DNA of 64,000 bases from positions 26,448,001-26,512,000 of the forward strand of contig CM077597.1 of the NCBI GenBank assembly GCA_039654915.1. The letters are read 5' to 3'. Within the stretch, counting starts at the first letter, position 1. Each line of letters opens with the position of its first letter. The stretch is from Aquilaria yunnanensis. Taxonomy: Eukaryota; Streptophyta; Magnoliopsida; Malvales; Thymelaeaceae. Positions 35,801-46,175 of this stretch are shown here, one piece after another. The translations under genes and the position numbers were made by a program. The notes under the pieces were generated by a model. It did not search any database, was not told the origin of the DNA, and saw only the letters and a program-made list of their open reading frames with translations.

Positions 35801-36820
35801 CCCTACAGCTAAGGCAGCAACCCTTGCTCCATTTCTAACATCTAGGTCCACTTCACCTCGGGCCAATCTTTTACTTCTACTTAGATCCTGCACATTTGCA
35901 CAAATGTGAGATCTACATCCAGTATCCAATACCCAAGATGAGGAAGTAGAAAAGTTAGCCTCTATAACAAAAATACCTGAAGTGGAAGTCTTACTTCCCT
36001 TTTCCTTAGCAAGTTCTTCAAGATAGAGCTTGCAGTTGTGCTTCTAGTGTCCAGGTTGCTTACAATGGAAGCACTCCCCTTCCTTTGCCACACCACCCTT
36101 TGGTTTCAATGCAGCTAAAGAAGAATTAGCATTGGACTTTCCATTAGCTTTATCCTTCTTCTTGTTGGCTTTTCCCTTTCCCTTGCCCTTTTGAACCATC
36201 AAAATGGGCTTAGCCTTTTTAAGGTTTTGCTCAGTAGTTCTCAACATGTTGAGCAATTCAGGAAGGGACTTGTCAAGGTCGTTCATGTTATAGTTCATGA
36301 TAAACTGACTGTAGCTTTCAGGCAACGATTGCAAGACTACATCGATAGCCAACTCTTTTTGAAGAGAAAATCCAAAATTCTCAAGATTCTCAATGTACCT
36401 AATCATCTTGAGCACATGAGGACCCACAGGACTTCCCTCAGACATCTTGCACTGAAATAATGCCTTAGAGGTCTCAAACCTCTCATGGCTAGCTTGCTCT
36501 TGGAAAAGCATTTTGAGATGTTCAATCATATCAAACGCCCCCATGTTCTCATGTTGCTTCTGAAGCTTAGATTCCATGGTAATAAGCATAAGGCATGCAA
36601 CATCCAAAGCATCATCAGAATGCCTCTTGTGAGCATCCCATTCAGCTTTTGGAGCAGTGGCAGCAGGCTCATTCGGAATGGGCTGCTCTAGGACATAAGC
36701 CTTTCTCTCTTGCTTGAGGACTATCCTCAAGCTTCAGTACCATTTGAGAAAGTTGGTCCCATTCAGTTTTTCCTTCTCAAGGATCGATCGCAACGAAAGT
36801 GTCGATGTGTTTTGTGCCAT
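32852..36820 (-). pseudogene. Copia gag-pol polyprotein with five in-frame stops
   Basis: One frame of 1,323 codons runs from ATG at 36,820 to a TAG at 32,854-32,852 with no frameshift. Domains in order are: gag (to about 36,050) with the zinc knuckle CFHCKQPGH...; protease with DTGCRSHIC near 35,925; GAG-pre-integrase with LWHFRLGH and CESCLLGK; integrase with FTDDFSRYGYVYL and NGVSERRNQTLLD; RT with KTAFLNGKLLEAVYM and the YVDD box near 33,850; and RNase H to the end. Stops lie at 36,736-36,734 (TGA), 36,046-36,044 (TAG, inside the zinc knuckle), 34,591-34,589 (TAG), 33,574-33,572 (TAG) and 33,247-33,245 (TAA). It was a normal autonomous element, now silent. Confidence 0.92.
32858..32872 (-). 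promoter_or_regulatory. Polypurine tract of the copia element
   Basis: The minus strand reads AGTGCAAGTGGGAGAT directly before the LTR start TGTTAG. This is the standard copia plus-strand priming site. It is also protein-coding: the last codons of RNase H run through it and the stop codon falls inside the LTR. Confidence 0.85.
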
Positions 36821-38295
36821 GGTTATCTACAACAGTAAATATGCAGTGTAAGAGTCATGTATTTTAATTCATTTAATAAGGACTTTTATTAAACGATACT
36901 CCCACTATTTTCCTCAAAATAATAACCCTCGATATTATTTCGGAACACCTCGGCGCTAAGGTATTCTAGTGGGCCAAGATCCATATTTGACCACAACCTG
37001 AGTCAGCTTTGGCTTTCCCAAGTCATAGCTATTTAGGTAGGCAACTCCTTGCCAATTGCATCCCATGCAACTCTTGGATAATTGGGTGAACAATACTTGT
37101 CCAAGCTCATCTCATGAACTTAAGCCCAACTCTATGCCTCTAAGTCCCTAATCCTATTAGGATGACTTAGTTAAGTCGAACCCAAAGTTAGCAGTTTAGA
37201 TATCACTATTATCCCATCGCGCTTTACCAAGACGAACATAGGTGCTTTGCTTTGGCAAACCCACCTAATGTTGATCAAAGTCTTGACGAGTGCCAACATT
37301 TGGAAGGCATCACATTTAATGACTTAATATTTGTTTGAGGGATTTTTCTTTTGATCTTACCAATTTGTTATCTCCGGTTGTCTTATATATGCATCACATA
37401 CAAATATAAAACATGCATCTCATGCTTACAAGAAAATAAACGTGACATGGTTATAGCCCAAACTATGCGATATTCTCAAGCCAATGAGAATATCATAAAA
37501 GCCTAAGGAAAGAAAAGGGTATTCACAAGCTCCTTATTTTCCTTTCTTGGTTGCCCTTTTGTTGTCACCTCCTTGGACATACCACCTTGGATGATCCAAT
37601 AATGTACCATTACATCAATAATAGAAACCTCGAGTTACATTCGAGGCTCGAGGGGAGTAAGGTGAGAAGAGAATGTACAATGAGAGTTACAAGAGAAGGC
37701 ACGACTCGCAGGCCGTATTTACAAGTACAACCAATCAAGGGCTATAACCATGCACCATGCTTCAAACACCAATCAGCATATCATGTCGAATCTCATTCAA
37801 CAAAAATGCATGCCAATTGACGTGCGTTGATTAACCAGTTTTTATTTAAGTGGCACTTCGCATACGGCGGTCTCGCTGGCCAGTCAGCGGGTAGTGGTTC
37901 CGCTGACCGGTCAGCGGACTGCCCCCCGGCGTAAAAAATTGTCTTACAATTGCTTAGCCCGAAATCTTCTATTTCGAGCAAGTAGGCACTCGAGACTCCT
38001 CCATTCGAGCCACCAAAAATACCTTACTTTTGGTGCCCGAACAAGCCAAATCCGAACAAAGCTAGGGTTTTTGAAACTATTGCAAGAATCCTAATCCATA
38101 TAGGTATCTCATACCATCCAATTCCGGGTTAATCTCATTAACCAATTAGTTTCGTTTCTTCATATATATTATATGTTCATTACGAGTTCTGGTTTCATGC
38201 ATCATGAATCAATCTAATTAATCATGGCAGAAAAACAACCGAACACATAACATCATGCGATTCAACATCAATCCCGATTTAGGGTTTCACCAGTA
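36821..38295 (-). other. Untranslated leader of the copia element
   Basis: About 1.5 kb lies between the primer site and the gag start, without a recognisable gene. It contains an 18-bp perfect palindrome (37,900-37,917) and a near copy of half of it just to the left. ORFs here are short and unmatched. Confidence 0.6.
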
Positions 38296-38307
38296 GCTCT
38301 GATACCA
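38296..38307 (-). promoter_or_regulatory. Primer binding site for tRNA-iMet (copia element)
   Basis: The minus strand reads TGGTATCAGAGC, one base from the 5' LTR end at 38,309. It is an exact match to the initiator tRNA-Met complement. Confidence 0.9.
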
Positions 38308-38308
38308 C

Positions 38309-39724
38309 TGTTGGGTTTCGGGAGCCAAACAGCGCAGCGGAATTTAACCGAAGCCCTCCAGGATCCAAGTGAAACGGGGTAAACCGGGTGTTCGAAAATT
38401 TTCATACCTAATTTTCGGTTGAGATCTCTCACTCAACTGTAGAGTCGAATCACAAAACTTGAACAGTTGACGTGTTCAAGCTCTCTATGGTATCCACATG
38501 AGCCTCTCGGGATCACCACGCTTTCACCATGTCTCGGCAAATGCGTTTCTCTTGCGCTCGCAGTGCTAGCTTGCGTCCTCCAAGGAATTGCAAGAGAAGA
38601 GTGCGACTGTCATTTTGGGAGGCTAAGGCAAGGAGACCTGCGAATTTCTCACTAGAAGTTGTATATATAGTGAGACTCAACTTCTAGGCCTAATGGGTTT
38701 CAAAACCCTAATCCAATTAGGCTTTAATTTCGGGCTCAATAATGGCTCAACTATTGGGCCCATTATTAATACGAAATTATTGTGAAACCAAAACCAAATT
38801 ATTAGCCCATGCACTCTAATGATCCAAATAGCACTATGTGTGCGACCCAATAGGCTCTTCCCACATTGGCAATGATCATAAATCACATTTATGATCATAA
38901 GCAATGAACGGTGTCTAGCAACACATCATTGCTACCCAAGTGACAAGATTGTCGATGATTCGACTAAACCTTTATGATCATCACCAATATATGTCATTGT
39001 CCCTTTGTCCAAGATATCAAGATTAAGCATAAGACATGGAATGTGTCACTCTCGTATAGCCCAATCTTTGGTTTCTTTATTACCGAGTAGACCAACTTAA
39101 ACTAATGACATTGATATCGTATATCAACTCATCCGAGCATGGTCATGCATTTTTCTAAGTCTTACTCTATCAAGGGGCCCAAAGATATCACTCCCGTTAC
39201 GTAGGAGGGAAAAATCTCATCTTGATCATACAAATCCCTCCACATGATATGTGACATACCGAATGACCTCCTTCAAGTTCACTCAGTTACGAGCAACAAA
39301 GGAAAGTATCAAAGTATGTGACTCACATGTATGGAACCTTGATGATCTTAGGTCGAAGGACTATATATACCATGATCACTATGAGAATCACTTATGACAC
39401 TCATATAACGATCCATGTAGTGTTCTCATGGTGGGTCGGTCCAGTGCACAAGTTCTCCAACTTGTACCCATATGTAGACTACATATCTCATATTAGTCTC
39501 CACATATGCTAGTTGTTATGTATTATTGCAACCCGCTTCACAATAAAACTAGACTAGCGACGTTTAAGAATATTATTATTCTAGGGTTACAATTATGTTT
39601 GTTAAGTTACGCAGAAACAAAACAACAAACATAATTGCTGGATTAATGCCTTAATAAAATATCATGACTCAATATGCAAAAATATAATCATCTCATGATT
39701 GGCCTTTTGGGCACAACACTAACA
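38309..39724 (-). repeat. 5' LTR of the copia element
   Basis: The 1,416-bp LTR is colinear with 31,455-32,857. On the minus strand a TATA box (complement of GTATATATAG, 38,661-38,670) lies about 1.05 kb into the LTR, a reasonable position for the element's promoter, leaving about 330 bp of transcribed LTR. Confidence 0.92.
38661..38670 (-). promoter_or_regulatory. TATA box of the copia 5' LTR
   Basis: CTATATATAC on the minus strand is the best TATA match in the LTR. The equivalent bases in the 3' LTR are altered. Confidence 0.5.
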
Positions 39725-39730
39725 CCCCCA

Positions 39731-41400
39731 ACTTGTTTGGGAGCCTTTGGATGCCTCCCAAGGTGATTTGTGCACCATTTGGGAGTTCTGGGCATAGGGC
39801 CCTAGGGCCACGGCACCAATTGCTGTTGTAGTGCCCAAAGTATGCCTAGGGACACTAGAATGGATGGCTTATGGTGCTACGCCGTAGCATCATAAGCCTA
39901 TTTGCCAACTTTGACACTCGGTAGTATTTTCTTTATAACTATTCACTTGGGTGTTCGATGAAGGCGTTTCAATATTCCACGTGAAGCTAAGAGGGAGCAC
40001 TACCATTTTCATGCCTTCCCCAAGCTTAGATTTTCCTTAGTTTAGTTGTATTTTAGTTCAAAGTGAAGGCATGTTTGGCCACAATATAGTACCATTAGTT
40101 GGGTGCAGGGTTTAGTATCATCGAGAGCATAGCTGGGCGTTTAGGTTTGAGGTTTTGATGTGGGAACCTTAGTACAACTAGGTGGGTTCCAAAGAACCTA
40201 GTAATTGAGTTTAACCATGATCATTGCTACTCCACTTATGTGAACGAAATAATGATGGATATGTATGTGCCTTGAGTGAATGTTTAGTGCACTTGTAGCT
40301 TAGATAAGATTACTTGAGGTGCAAGTGAGTACATAGTGAACTCTTGGTACGGGTTTATGGTGGAAGCTTAGTACACAAGCGACCTAGGCAATTCTAAGGA
40401 CTTGAGACACTATGTGGAGGCTTAGTACCCTTAGTGAGTTCCTTAGAACTCAGGCGAGGTGCATCCATCATGTTCACCTGTACAACATAAGGGAGGTCAA
40501 AACTAGTCATAAACTTCACTAGTTAGGCTAGTAAGCAATTGTTGCTAGTAGACAAGGCTTTGCCTTGTAGTTTTAGGACTAGGTAGAGGAAAAATCTTAA
40601 GGGACTAAAATGTATGCGCATAAGTTTAGCCCCACATTATATGAGCTCGCAGTAGATTATATATACATATATATGTGTTGTTTTAGTGTTTTCCCTGTAG
40701 GCTAAAGATCATTTACTGAGAATCACAAGATTTTCACTCCCTTAGTTTCATGTTGTGTAGATACTGAGGTTGATGGACCTGACAATCATTAAGGATTGTC
40801 ATGGTAGTTTGTGTTACATGTATATTGATTTGAGAATACTTGAGATTCTAATTATTTGACTACTTAATAGATATATTGTTAATGTACTAATTATAGTTTT
40901 CTTGGCCACATAGGCTAGTAAGCACGTGGAGGATTATTATGGCTTGCCACTGGGATTTCTCATCTAAAGTGGAAGCTAGTTGATTAGATCTCAGCAATAC
41001 TAGTCTTGTATATATATTATGTATGGTAGTGGCCTCCATTATGTATGAATAGAGTTATGGACTTTAGGGTTGCCTTTGGGCGTAGGGCATAGTTTTCTTT
41101 TGTATAAATGCCCACCTACGGTTAATCATATACAGGCTTATTATGATAACTCTATAATAGTGTTGTATGTTTTGACTATTTGAACAATGTTTTTATTGAA
41201 AAGCCTATGCTATATAAATGTTTTATGGTTTTCTACTTGTCCAAGTCAAAGCAACACTTGTATGCATGATTGCATTTCTAGACTAAATAACTAGTGTCAT
41301 GAAGTTTTAACAATGATGCGCATAATTAATTAGTCAATCATAACCAGTATGAGACTTGTTCTTATAGGTTTTCTGAGCAGGGTCATAAAGAGCCATGTCA
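39731..41400 (+). repeat. 3' LTR of the LARD-like element, second part
   Basis: This resumes at ACTTGTTTGGGAGCCTTTGG exactly where the first part stopped and is colinear with about 24,810-26,477. It ends at GAGCCATGTCA, the counterpart of the 5' LTR end. Confidence 0.85.
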
Positions 41401-42041
41401 ACATCTTTGTAGGAAAACTAAATGCTAAACAAAACCTTAAACTCAATTCTAAAATAAATTTGGTTAGTAACAACTTCAAGTCATTCTCTTCATTGAATTT
41501 TCGCAAATCACCTCAACACTAACAATACTTATAATTTTGAAAACCTATCAAAAAAATCATAATTTCGAAAAACTCTACATATACTTGCTTGAGTACGCCT
41601 ATCAAAATTTCAGTCGTCCCTTGCATATGCGCACACATGCCTGGTAACTATTTTGAAGGGAGTTGCTGGCGGTGTAGTTTTTTCGACACTATAGACTTTT
41701 GCTTGAGCAGAAGCTTGTTATGACATGCGACAAAACATCTACTCACCAACTTACCACCGTTTCTGTAATTGTTCAAACTGAGTTTAGTTGTAAGGGAAAT
41801 GTCACAAACAGAATGGTATCGGCTGATGATAGAACCAAAAATTGATATATAATACTTCATTACATAAACGTTACAAGTATAAAGCACAAGTTTTTTTTAT
41901 TATTATTGACCCAAAAAAAAGCTCTGAATCGTGACGGGCACACAAACATTTGCCAATTTAAACATCGAGGAGGATAACAAAAAAAAAAAAAAAGAAAAAA
42001 GAAAAAAGAAAAAGCAAAACTGCTGATAGAAGTTGACTTAA
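41401..42041. other. Spacer and 3' flank of the fructokinase gene
   Basis: No gene is seen. Nearest the kinase stop codon there is an A-rich run (about 41,980-42,015), read as T/C-rich on the gene strand and probably in its 3' UTR. A TTATTATTATTG block near 41,900 supplies possible polyadenylation signals on the minus strand. A minus ORF (41,648-41,887) has no recognised motif. Confidence 0.5.
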
Positions 42042-44594
42042 TTAAGCTTCATTGAGGAGGGTACGAACTTGGGCCTCAGTAGGAAGGGCAGGGATGGCTC
42101 CTTTCTTGGTTGCTGTGATGGCTCCACAAGCATTTGCAAATTTAACTGCTTTTATCAATTTTGATTCGTCCTGCAAATTCGATCAATTTCAAAGATAAAT
42201 TAATTTGCCTACAAAATCTTTCGAAGCCGCCCATATAGTGTGAGGCCGCCCTACCGTGGAGCACAAGGTATTTGCTCCCATAAACTTTTAAGTAAGAGTT
42301 AAACACATATCTTAGTGTTGGAAGTATAGGTTCTTAGTTTGGGATTTGCTCCCTATATTATCATGAGATGGTGGTGTGTAAAAATTCAGAATTTGGGCCC
42401 TTAGTATATAATATACACATTCTATTATTGAATAAAGAATAACAATTGGCAAATTGAAAATTTTTTTGGGATTTCGTTGAAAATTGGGTCCATATCCTCT
42501 TATTTTAAGAACCTAAATTTTATCTTCCGCATGTAAGTGATAAACTTGCCTTCATTTGGGGCTAGTGACTATACTTTTTTCAGTTATTTTTGAAAAATTT
42601 AGTTCAATCGAGAGGTTGCTATGTGCAATGTGGAGTGCTAACCTCAAGTATCGAAGCGTCCTCAACGATCTTGCATAAAAAGGCACCGGTGAAGGAATCC
42701 CCAGCACCAGTGGTATCCACCGCTTTGACATGAAATGGATCAACAACTCCTTTGAAGTTCTTTAACATGAAATAATGTTGCAATGAAAATTAAATTATCC
42801 AAAAACAGTACTTTAGAATTCAATAGTATTACTAAAAATGTAAGTCAAGTACGACATATATAATAAACCTTGGTGAAGTATCGGCTGCCGTTGGCGCCAA
42901 GAGTGAGCAAGAGTAGCTTCAAATTAGGGTGCCATAGTGACAAAGCAGATTCATCGCTGATTTCAGGGTTTCCTGTCAGGAACTGTAGCTCCTCATCGCT
43001 GATCTTGATCACATCAGCCTTGTCCCAAACGCTTAGGATCTGCTTCCGAGCCACCTCAGGTGACGGCCAGAGAGGGAGTCGGAGGTTTGGGTCATATGAG
43101 AGCAGAGCCCCTGCTTCTTTGGCCACCTCCATGGCCTTTAGGTGCGCTGATCTGCATGGCTCCACGATCAAACTTATTGATCCATAGTGGAACACTTTCG
43201 CCTGTACACAAGTATGAGCGGAATTTTATCAGCAAAGATAAAAAATAATCCCCCCCCCCCCAAAAAAAGTAAAACACAGGAAAAACCAAACGCTCAAGTT
43301 GTGTGGCTGCAACTAGTATCAAGTGGCAACAAGTAATTGTAGACCACCAAATTCTTGGGGAACTATGTTTGTTATTTGTTAAGTTTTGATGAATTATCAA
43401 GACGCCTCATTCATTAAAACAATACTAAAATTATGTCATTTTTCAACTGTTATAACGAATGGTTTCGTGCTGAAAATTTGAAAATTATCAATATAAAATT
43501 ATTGGTAATAGGCTGATAGTAATTCATGTGTTAGTAACGGTTGTACCAACAGTTAAATTTTGAGTCATCAGTAATTTCTAACAGACAGTCATTAGTAAGT
43601 CATCTATCTTTTAGCCTTGACTTTTAACAACTCTAAAAATGATATTAGTAGGACATATTATCCTCCCTCAGTCTTATATTTTTTAAAATGTTTGACTTTT
43701 TCAAATAATTTTACTTGAATTTATTTATATTATTATTTATTAAAAAAAATAAAAAATATATATTCAGAAACTATAGGTCTTCATTTATCATTTATATATA
43801 AAGGTTATTATTTATTTATATATTAAAATGTTGAAAATAAAAAATTATAAATTAATTGTTAAGTTGCAAAGAACTTGGTACAGATAAATTACTTAATAGA
43901 AATAATTAAAGAAAACAATTTTTGTGATGCATGAGGAGGCAAAAGGAGAAGCCAGCAAATTAAACCTTAAAATTTTTTATAAAAACCACAAGTCCTACCC
44001 ACGAATATATTCCTGAAATCTTCGACCCCGGCTGATGTCCCAGCTTCCGCCGTGTGGAATTGAATAAACGCTTGTTCTTAAAACATATTTGTTAATCTCT
44101 CTTGTAAGGTTTTGCTTCCCAATGGTGAGCCAATGATGGTGCACTTGATTCTTCGAAAATTTTAATCCTAAATAAATAGAAAGGACAGATCTAATGAGAT
44201 CGAGATTGAGTTCATCCGGCCTCAAAAGCATGTCGGCGCTAGGGTTCCGGTAGAACATGAATTCACGCTCTCCCTCGGCGCGTAGGGTAACAAACGCGAG
44301 AGCCGTCCTGGCGGCTTGCTCGAACAACGTCCCGTCAACGCAGACGCCGTGCTCCTTCAGAATATCGGCCAGCATGTGGCCGAACTCATCATCTCCGAGC
44401 TTTCCCATGAAGGCTGCTCGGCCACCGAGTTTAGAGACGGCAATGGCCACGTTGGCTGGAGCGCCGCCAGGAGCCTTGAGGAATCCAGGAGCCTTCGCCA
44501 TAGACACGTCGGAGATAGTGGGAACAAAATCGACGAGCATCTCGCCGAAGGTTAAAATAAGGCCATTGCCGGAAGCAACGCCCTTAGCAGCCAT
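42042..44594 (-). CDS. FRK: Fructokinase (pfkB/ribokinase family), four exons
   Basis: This enzyme phosphorylates fructose with ATP to fructose 6-phosphate, feeding cytosolic sugar metabolism after sucrose cleavage. Exons on the minus strand are 44,594-44,187, 43,201-42,869, 42,759-42,643 and 42,170-42,042 (136 + 111 + 39 + 42 residues, 328 in total, normal for the family). All junctions are GT...AG and in phase 0. Exon 1 holds the pfkB signature [16 protein letters not shown] and [12 protein letters not shown]. Exon 2 starts [20 protein letters not shown]. Exon 3 holds [15 protein letters not shown], with the GAGD catalytic Asp and anion hole. The start is the ATG of [11 protein letters not shown]; the open frame extends 24 bases further upstream, but only to a TTG. 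No targeting peptide is evident, so it is probably cytosolic. No disabling change is seen. Confidence 0.95.
43661..43889. mobile_element. Stowaway-like MITE, copy 3, in fructokinase intron 1
   Basis: The element of about 229 bp is the same family as the copies at 3,661 and 14,097, sharing the AAACTATAGGTCTTCATTTATC block and the AAAATAAAAAATTATAAATTAATTG ending. Its TIRs are eroded (CCTCCCTCAGTC and GGTACAGATAAAT), and TA flanks remain at both sides. It is the most diverged of the three copies at its ends. It lies 298 bp from the exon 1 donor and does not touch the splice sites. Confidence 0.78.
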
Positions 44595-44689
44595 AGTTGG
44601 GATTGTAAGAGGAGGCAAGAGGGAGAAATGATGGTCAAATACAACTAAGTACCGACTGAGGGATAAGGAAGGAATGGAGATGGAGGTCG

Positions 44690-44697
44690 TATATATA
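44690..44697 (-). promoter_or_regulatory. TATA box of the fructokinase gene
   Basis: CTATATATAC on the minus strand lies about 96 bases upstream of the start codon, leaving room for a 5' UTR of about 65 bases. Confidence 0.6.
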
Positions 44698-44699
44698 GA

Positions 44700-46167
44700 C
44701 TTGTTTTACGAACAAGTCTTATCTTTGCATTGAACACGCTAGTTTTTTGTTTAGTTTTCTTAGAATTTACACGACATGACTATACTTTATACTGTATATT
44801 TGTAATTGCCTTATAACAGCAAGTAGCCAGAAAATTTTTGTTAGAGGTTGTGAGTATAAATGTCATAACCGAAATTTTTTTTTCATAAATTCTTTGTTTT
44901 AAACTTTCTAGAACCGAAAAGGTAAATTATATATTAATATTTTAGTATTAACTTTATGTTTTTCTGTAATTAGTGAGGTCAATTATTTAAATTCAATGGA
45001 ATCAATAGATATCCTTCCGAAAGTTAACAGACTAGTAATTATTTTTCTAAAATCGAGTGGGGTAATTGCCCACGTTGACTTGAATGTGGTGGCACATTTT
45101 TGGAGCAGGGGCGGATCGGGAGCCACCTACTTAGATGATTTTATCACTGAGGGACCATGTATGTTTAACTGTTTAATAATGCTAACTTCTTTTTTTTTTT
45201 CCTGGTGAGTGAGGTAAATACTTTAAAATTTTAGTAGGATCAGAATAATTTTTTACTGAATTTTATTGGACTGTATTTTCTGTTTTTCTACTAATCCTGC
45301 TTTACAAAACCTATACTCTTTACTGTTCAAATTAATTAATTCATGATTTTTTTTCTAAATTTATTACAGAAAACAAAATTTACATAAAAATAAAACTTTA
45401 AGGATTATATTTTTAAGTATAATTGTTAAAATTTGTTTAATATAATTTTATATGAATATATTTAAACTAAATTATTTTAATTAAAAAAAAAAAGATAAAA
45501 GGGCTAATTAATGTAAAAGGTAGGAATTATAATTGAGTGGTCGAAATAGCCCCTGTTAGGCACAACATGGCAGCACGCTCGACACCCACCCCTATCCCAT
45601 ATATCGAGACTCATGAGCTGTAAAAGGAATAAATCTCATAGCACAACTCAAGGCATGAATCTTGGAATAAGAAGACGTGGTTGTCATTACTCCCATGATC
45701 ACATGCTGAATCTCAATCGGCAAGTGCACTTGTTTCATGATTTTAGTTCTTAAACTTTAAAACGCTTTACAAAGAAAACCCTCTTAAAACTATAAATGGT
45801 ACAAGTAGGCATCATTTTCCCGATTAACCACAAATCCAAAGATTATTAAACATTTTCATGAAATTGAGCCTACCACTGGCTTAAGGGTTTCTGAAACTAA
45901 GATCCGTAAAAAACCTAATGATGAATAAGTTATTGAATCAACTCATTTAGTTAATTATTGTCGAAAGTAAATGAAAAAATAATCACATAGGTCCTTTTGT
46001 ATTTTATTGGTTTCTTAGCTGGTAAAATAAAATTTTAATTCTCTCCCAACTATTTAGTACTTTGTTGTCTTTTAATTCTTACCGAACATTCTCCATGGCC
46101 TGATTCGAGTTTCTGCTTACTTCCCAGTAGCAGTCGTTGGAAACCTACCTAGCACAACTTTTGAGTA
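44700..46167. other. AT-rich intergenic sequence
   Basis: Upstream flank of the kinase gene. No ORF has a recognisable motif (the plus ORF at 44,996-45,208 is unmatched), and there is no RNA gene or element with paired ends that I can see. Confidence 0.55.
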
Positions 46168-46175
46168 GCTATAGC

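Larger units (their letters stand above)
31455..39724 (-). mobile_element. Ty1/copia retrotransposon, full length, nested in the LARD 3' LTR
   Basis: The 8.3-kb element has two LTRs of about 1.4 kb, a tRNA-iMet primer site, a gag-pol reading frame and a polypurine tract, all on the minus strand. The flanking target duplication is CCCTA (31,450-31,454) and CCCCA (39,726-39,730), with one stray C at 39,725. The other LARD LTR keeps the empty site as CATCCCCAACTTG. The LTRs are very similar, so this insertion is younger than its host. Integrase and RT text resembles the Tork-type group of copia elements; that lineage call is tentative. Five stops silence the polyprotein. Confidence 0.92.
22600..41400 (+). 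mobile_element. LARD-like large non-autonomous LTR retrotransposon
   Basis: Two long direct repeats (22,600-26,477, and 29,253-31,454 continued at 39,731-41,400) flank a 2.8-kb interior. A tRNA-iMet primer site lies two bases after the left repeat, so the element is on the plus strand. The LTR lengths agree: 3,878 bp, and about 3,872 bp after removing the nested copia element. The interior has no gag or pol motif in any frame that I can read. This matches large retrotransposon derivatives, which have conserved long LTRs, a non-coding interior, and rely on another element's proteins. The LTRs differ at many sites, so the insertion is old. I found no clear target duplication. Confidence 0.78.

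Noticed and set aside
42870..43187. Plus-strand ORF of 105 residues opposite fructokinase exon 2
   Set aside because: Antisense shadow of the exon with pfkB homology on the minus strand.
44595..44618. Extended start of fructokinase adding eight residues
   Set aside because: The upstream codon is TTG. The ATG at 44,594 gives the usual family length and start.
44257..44631. Plus-strand ORF of 124 residues opposite fructokinase exon 1
   Set aside because: It is the antisense of a clearly coding, GC-rich exon, which produces long open frames by composition. It has no family motif.
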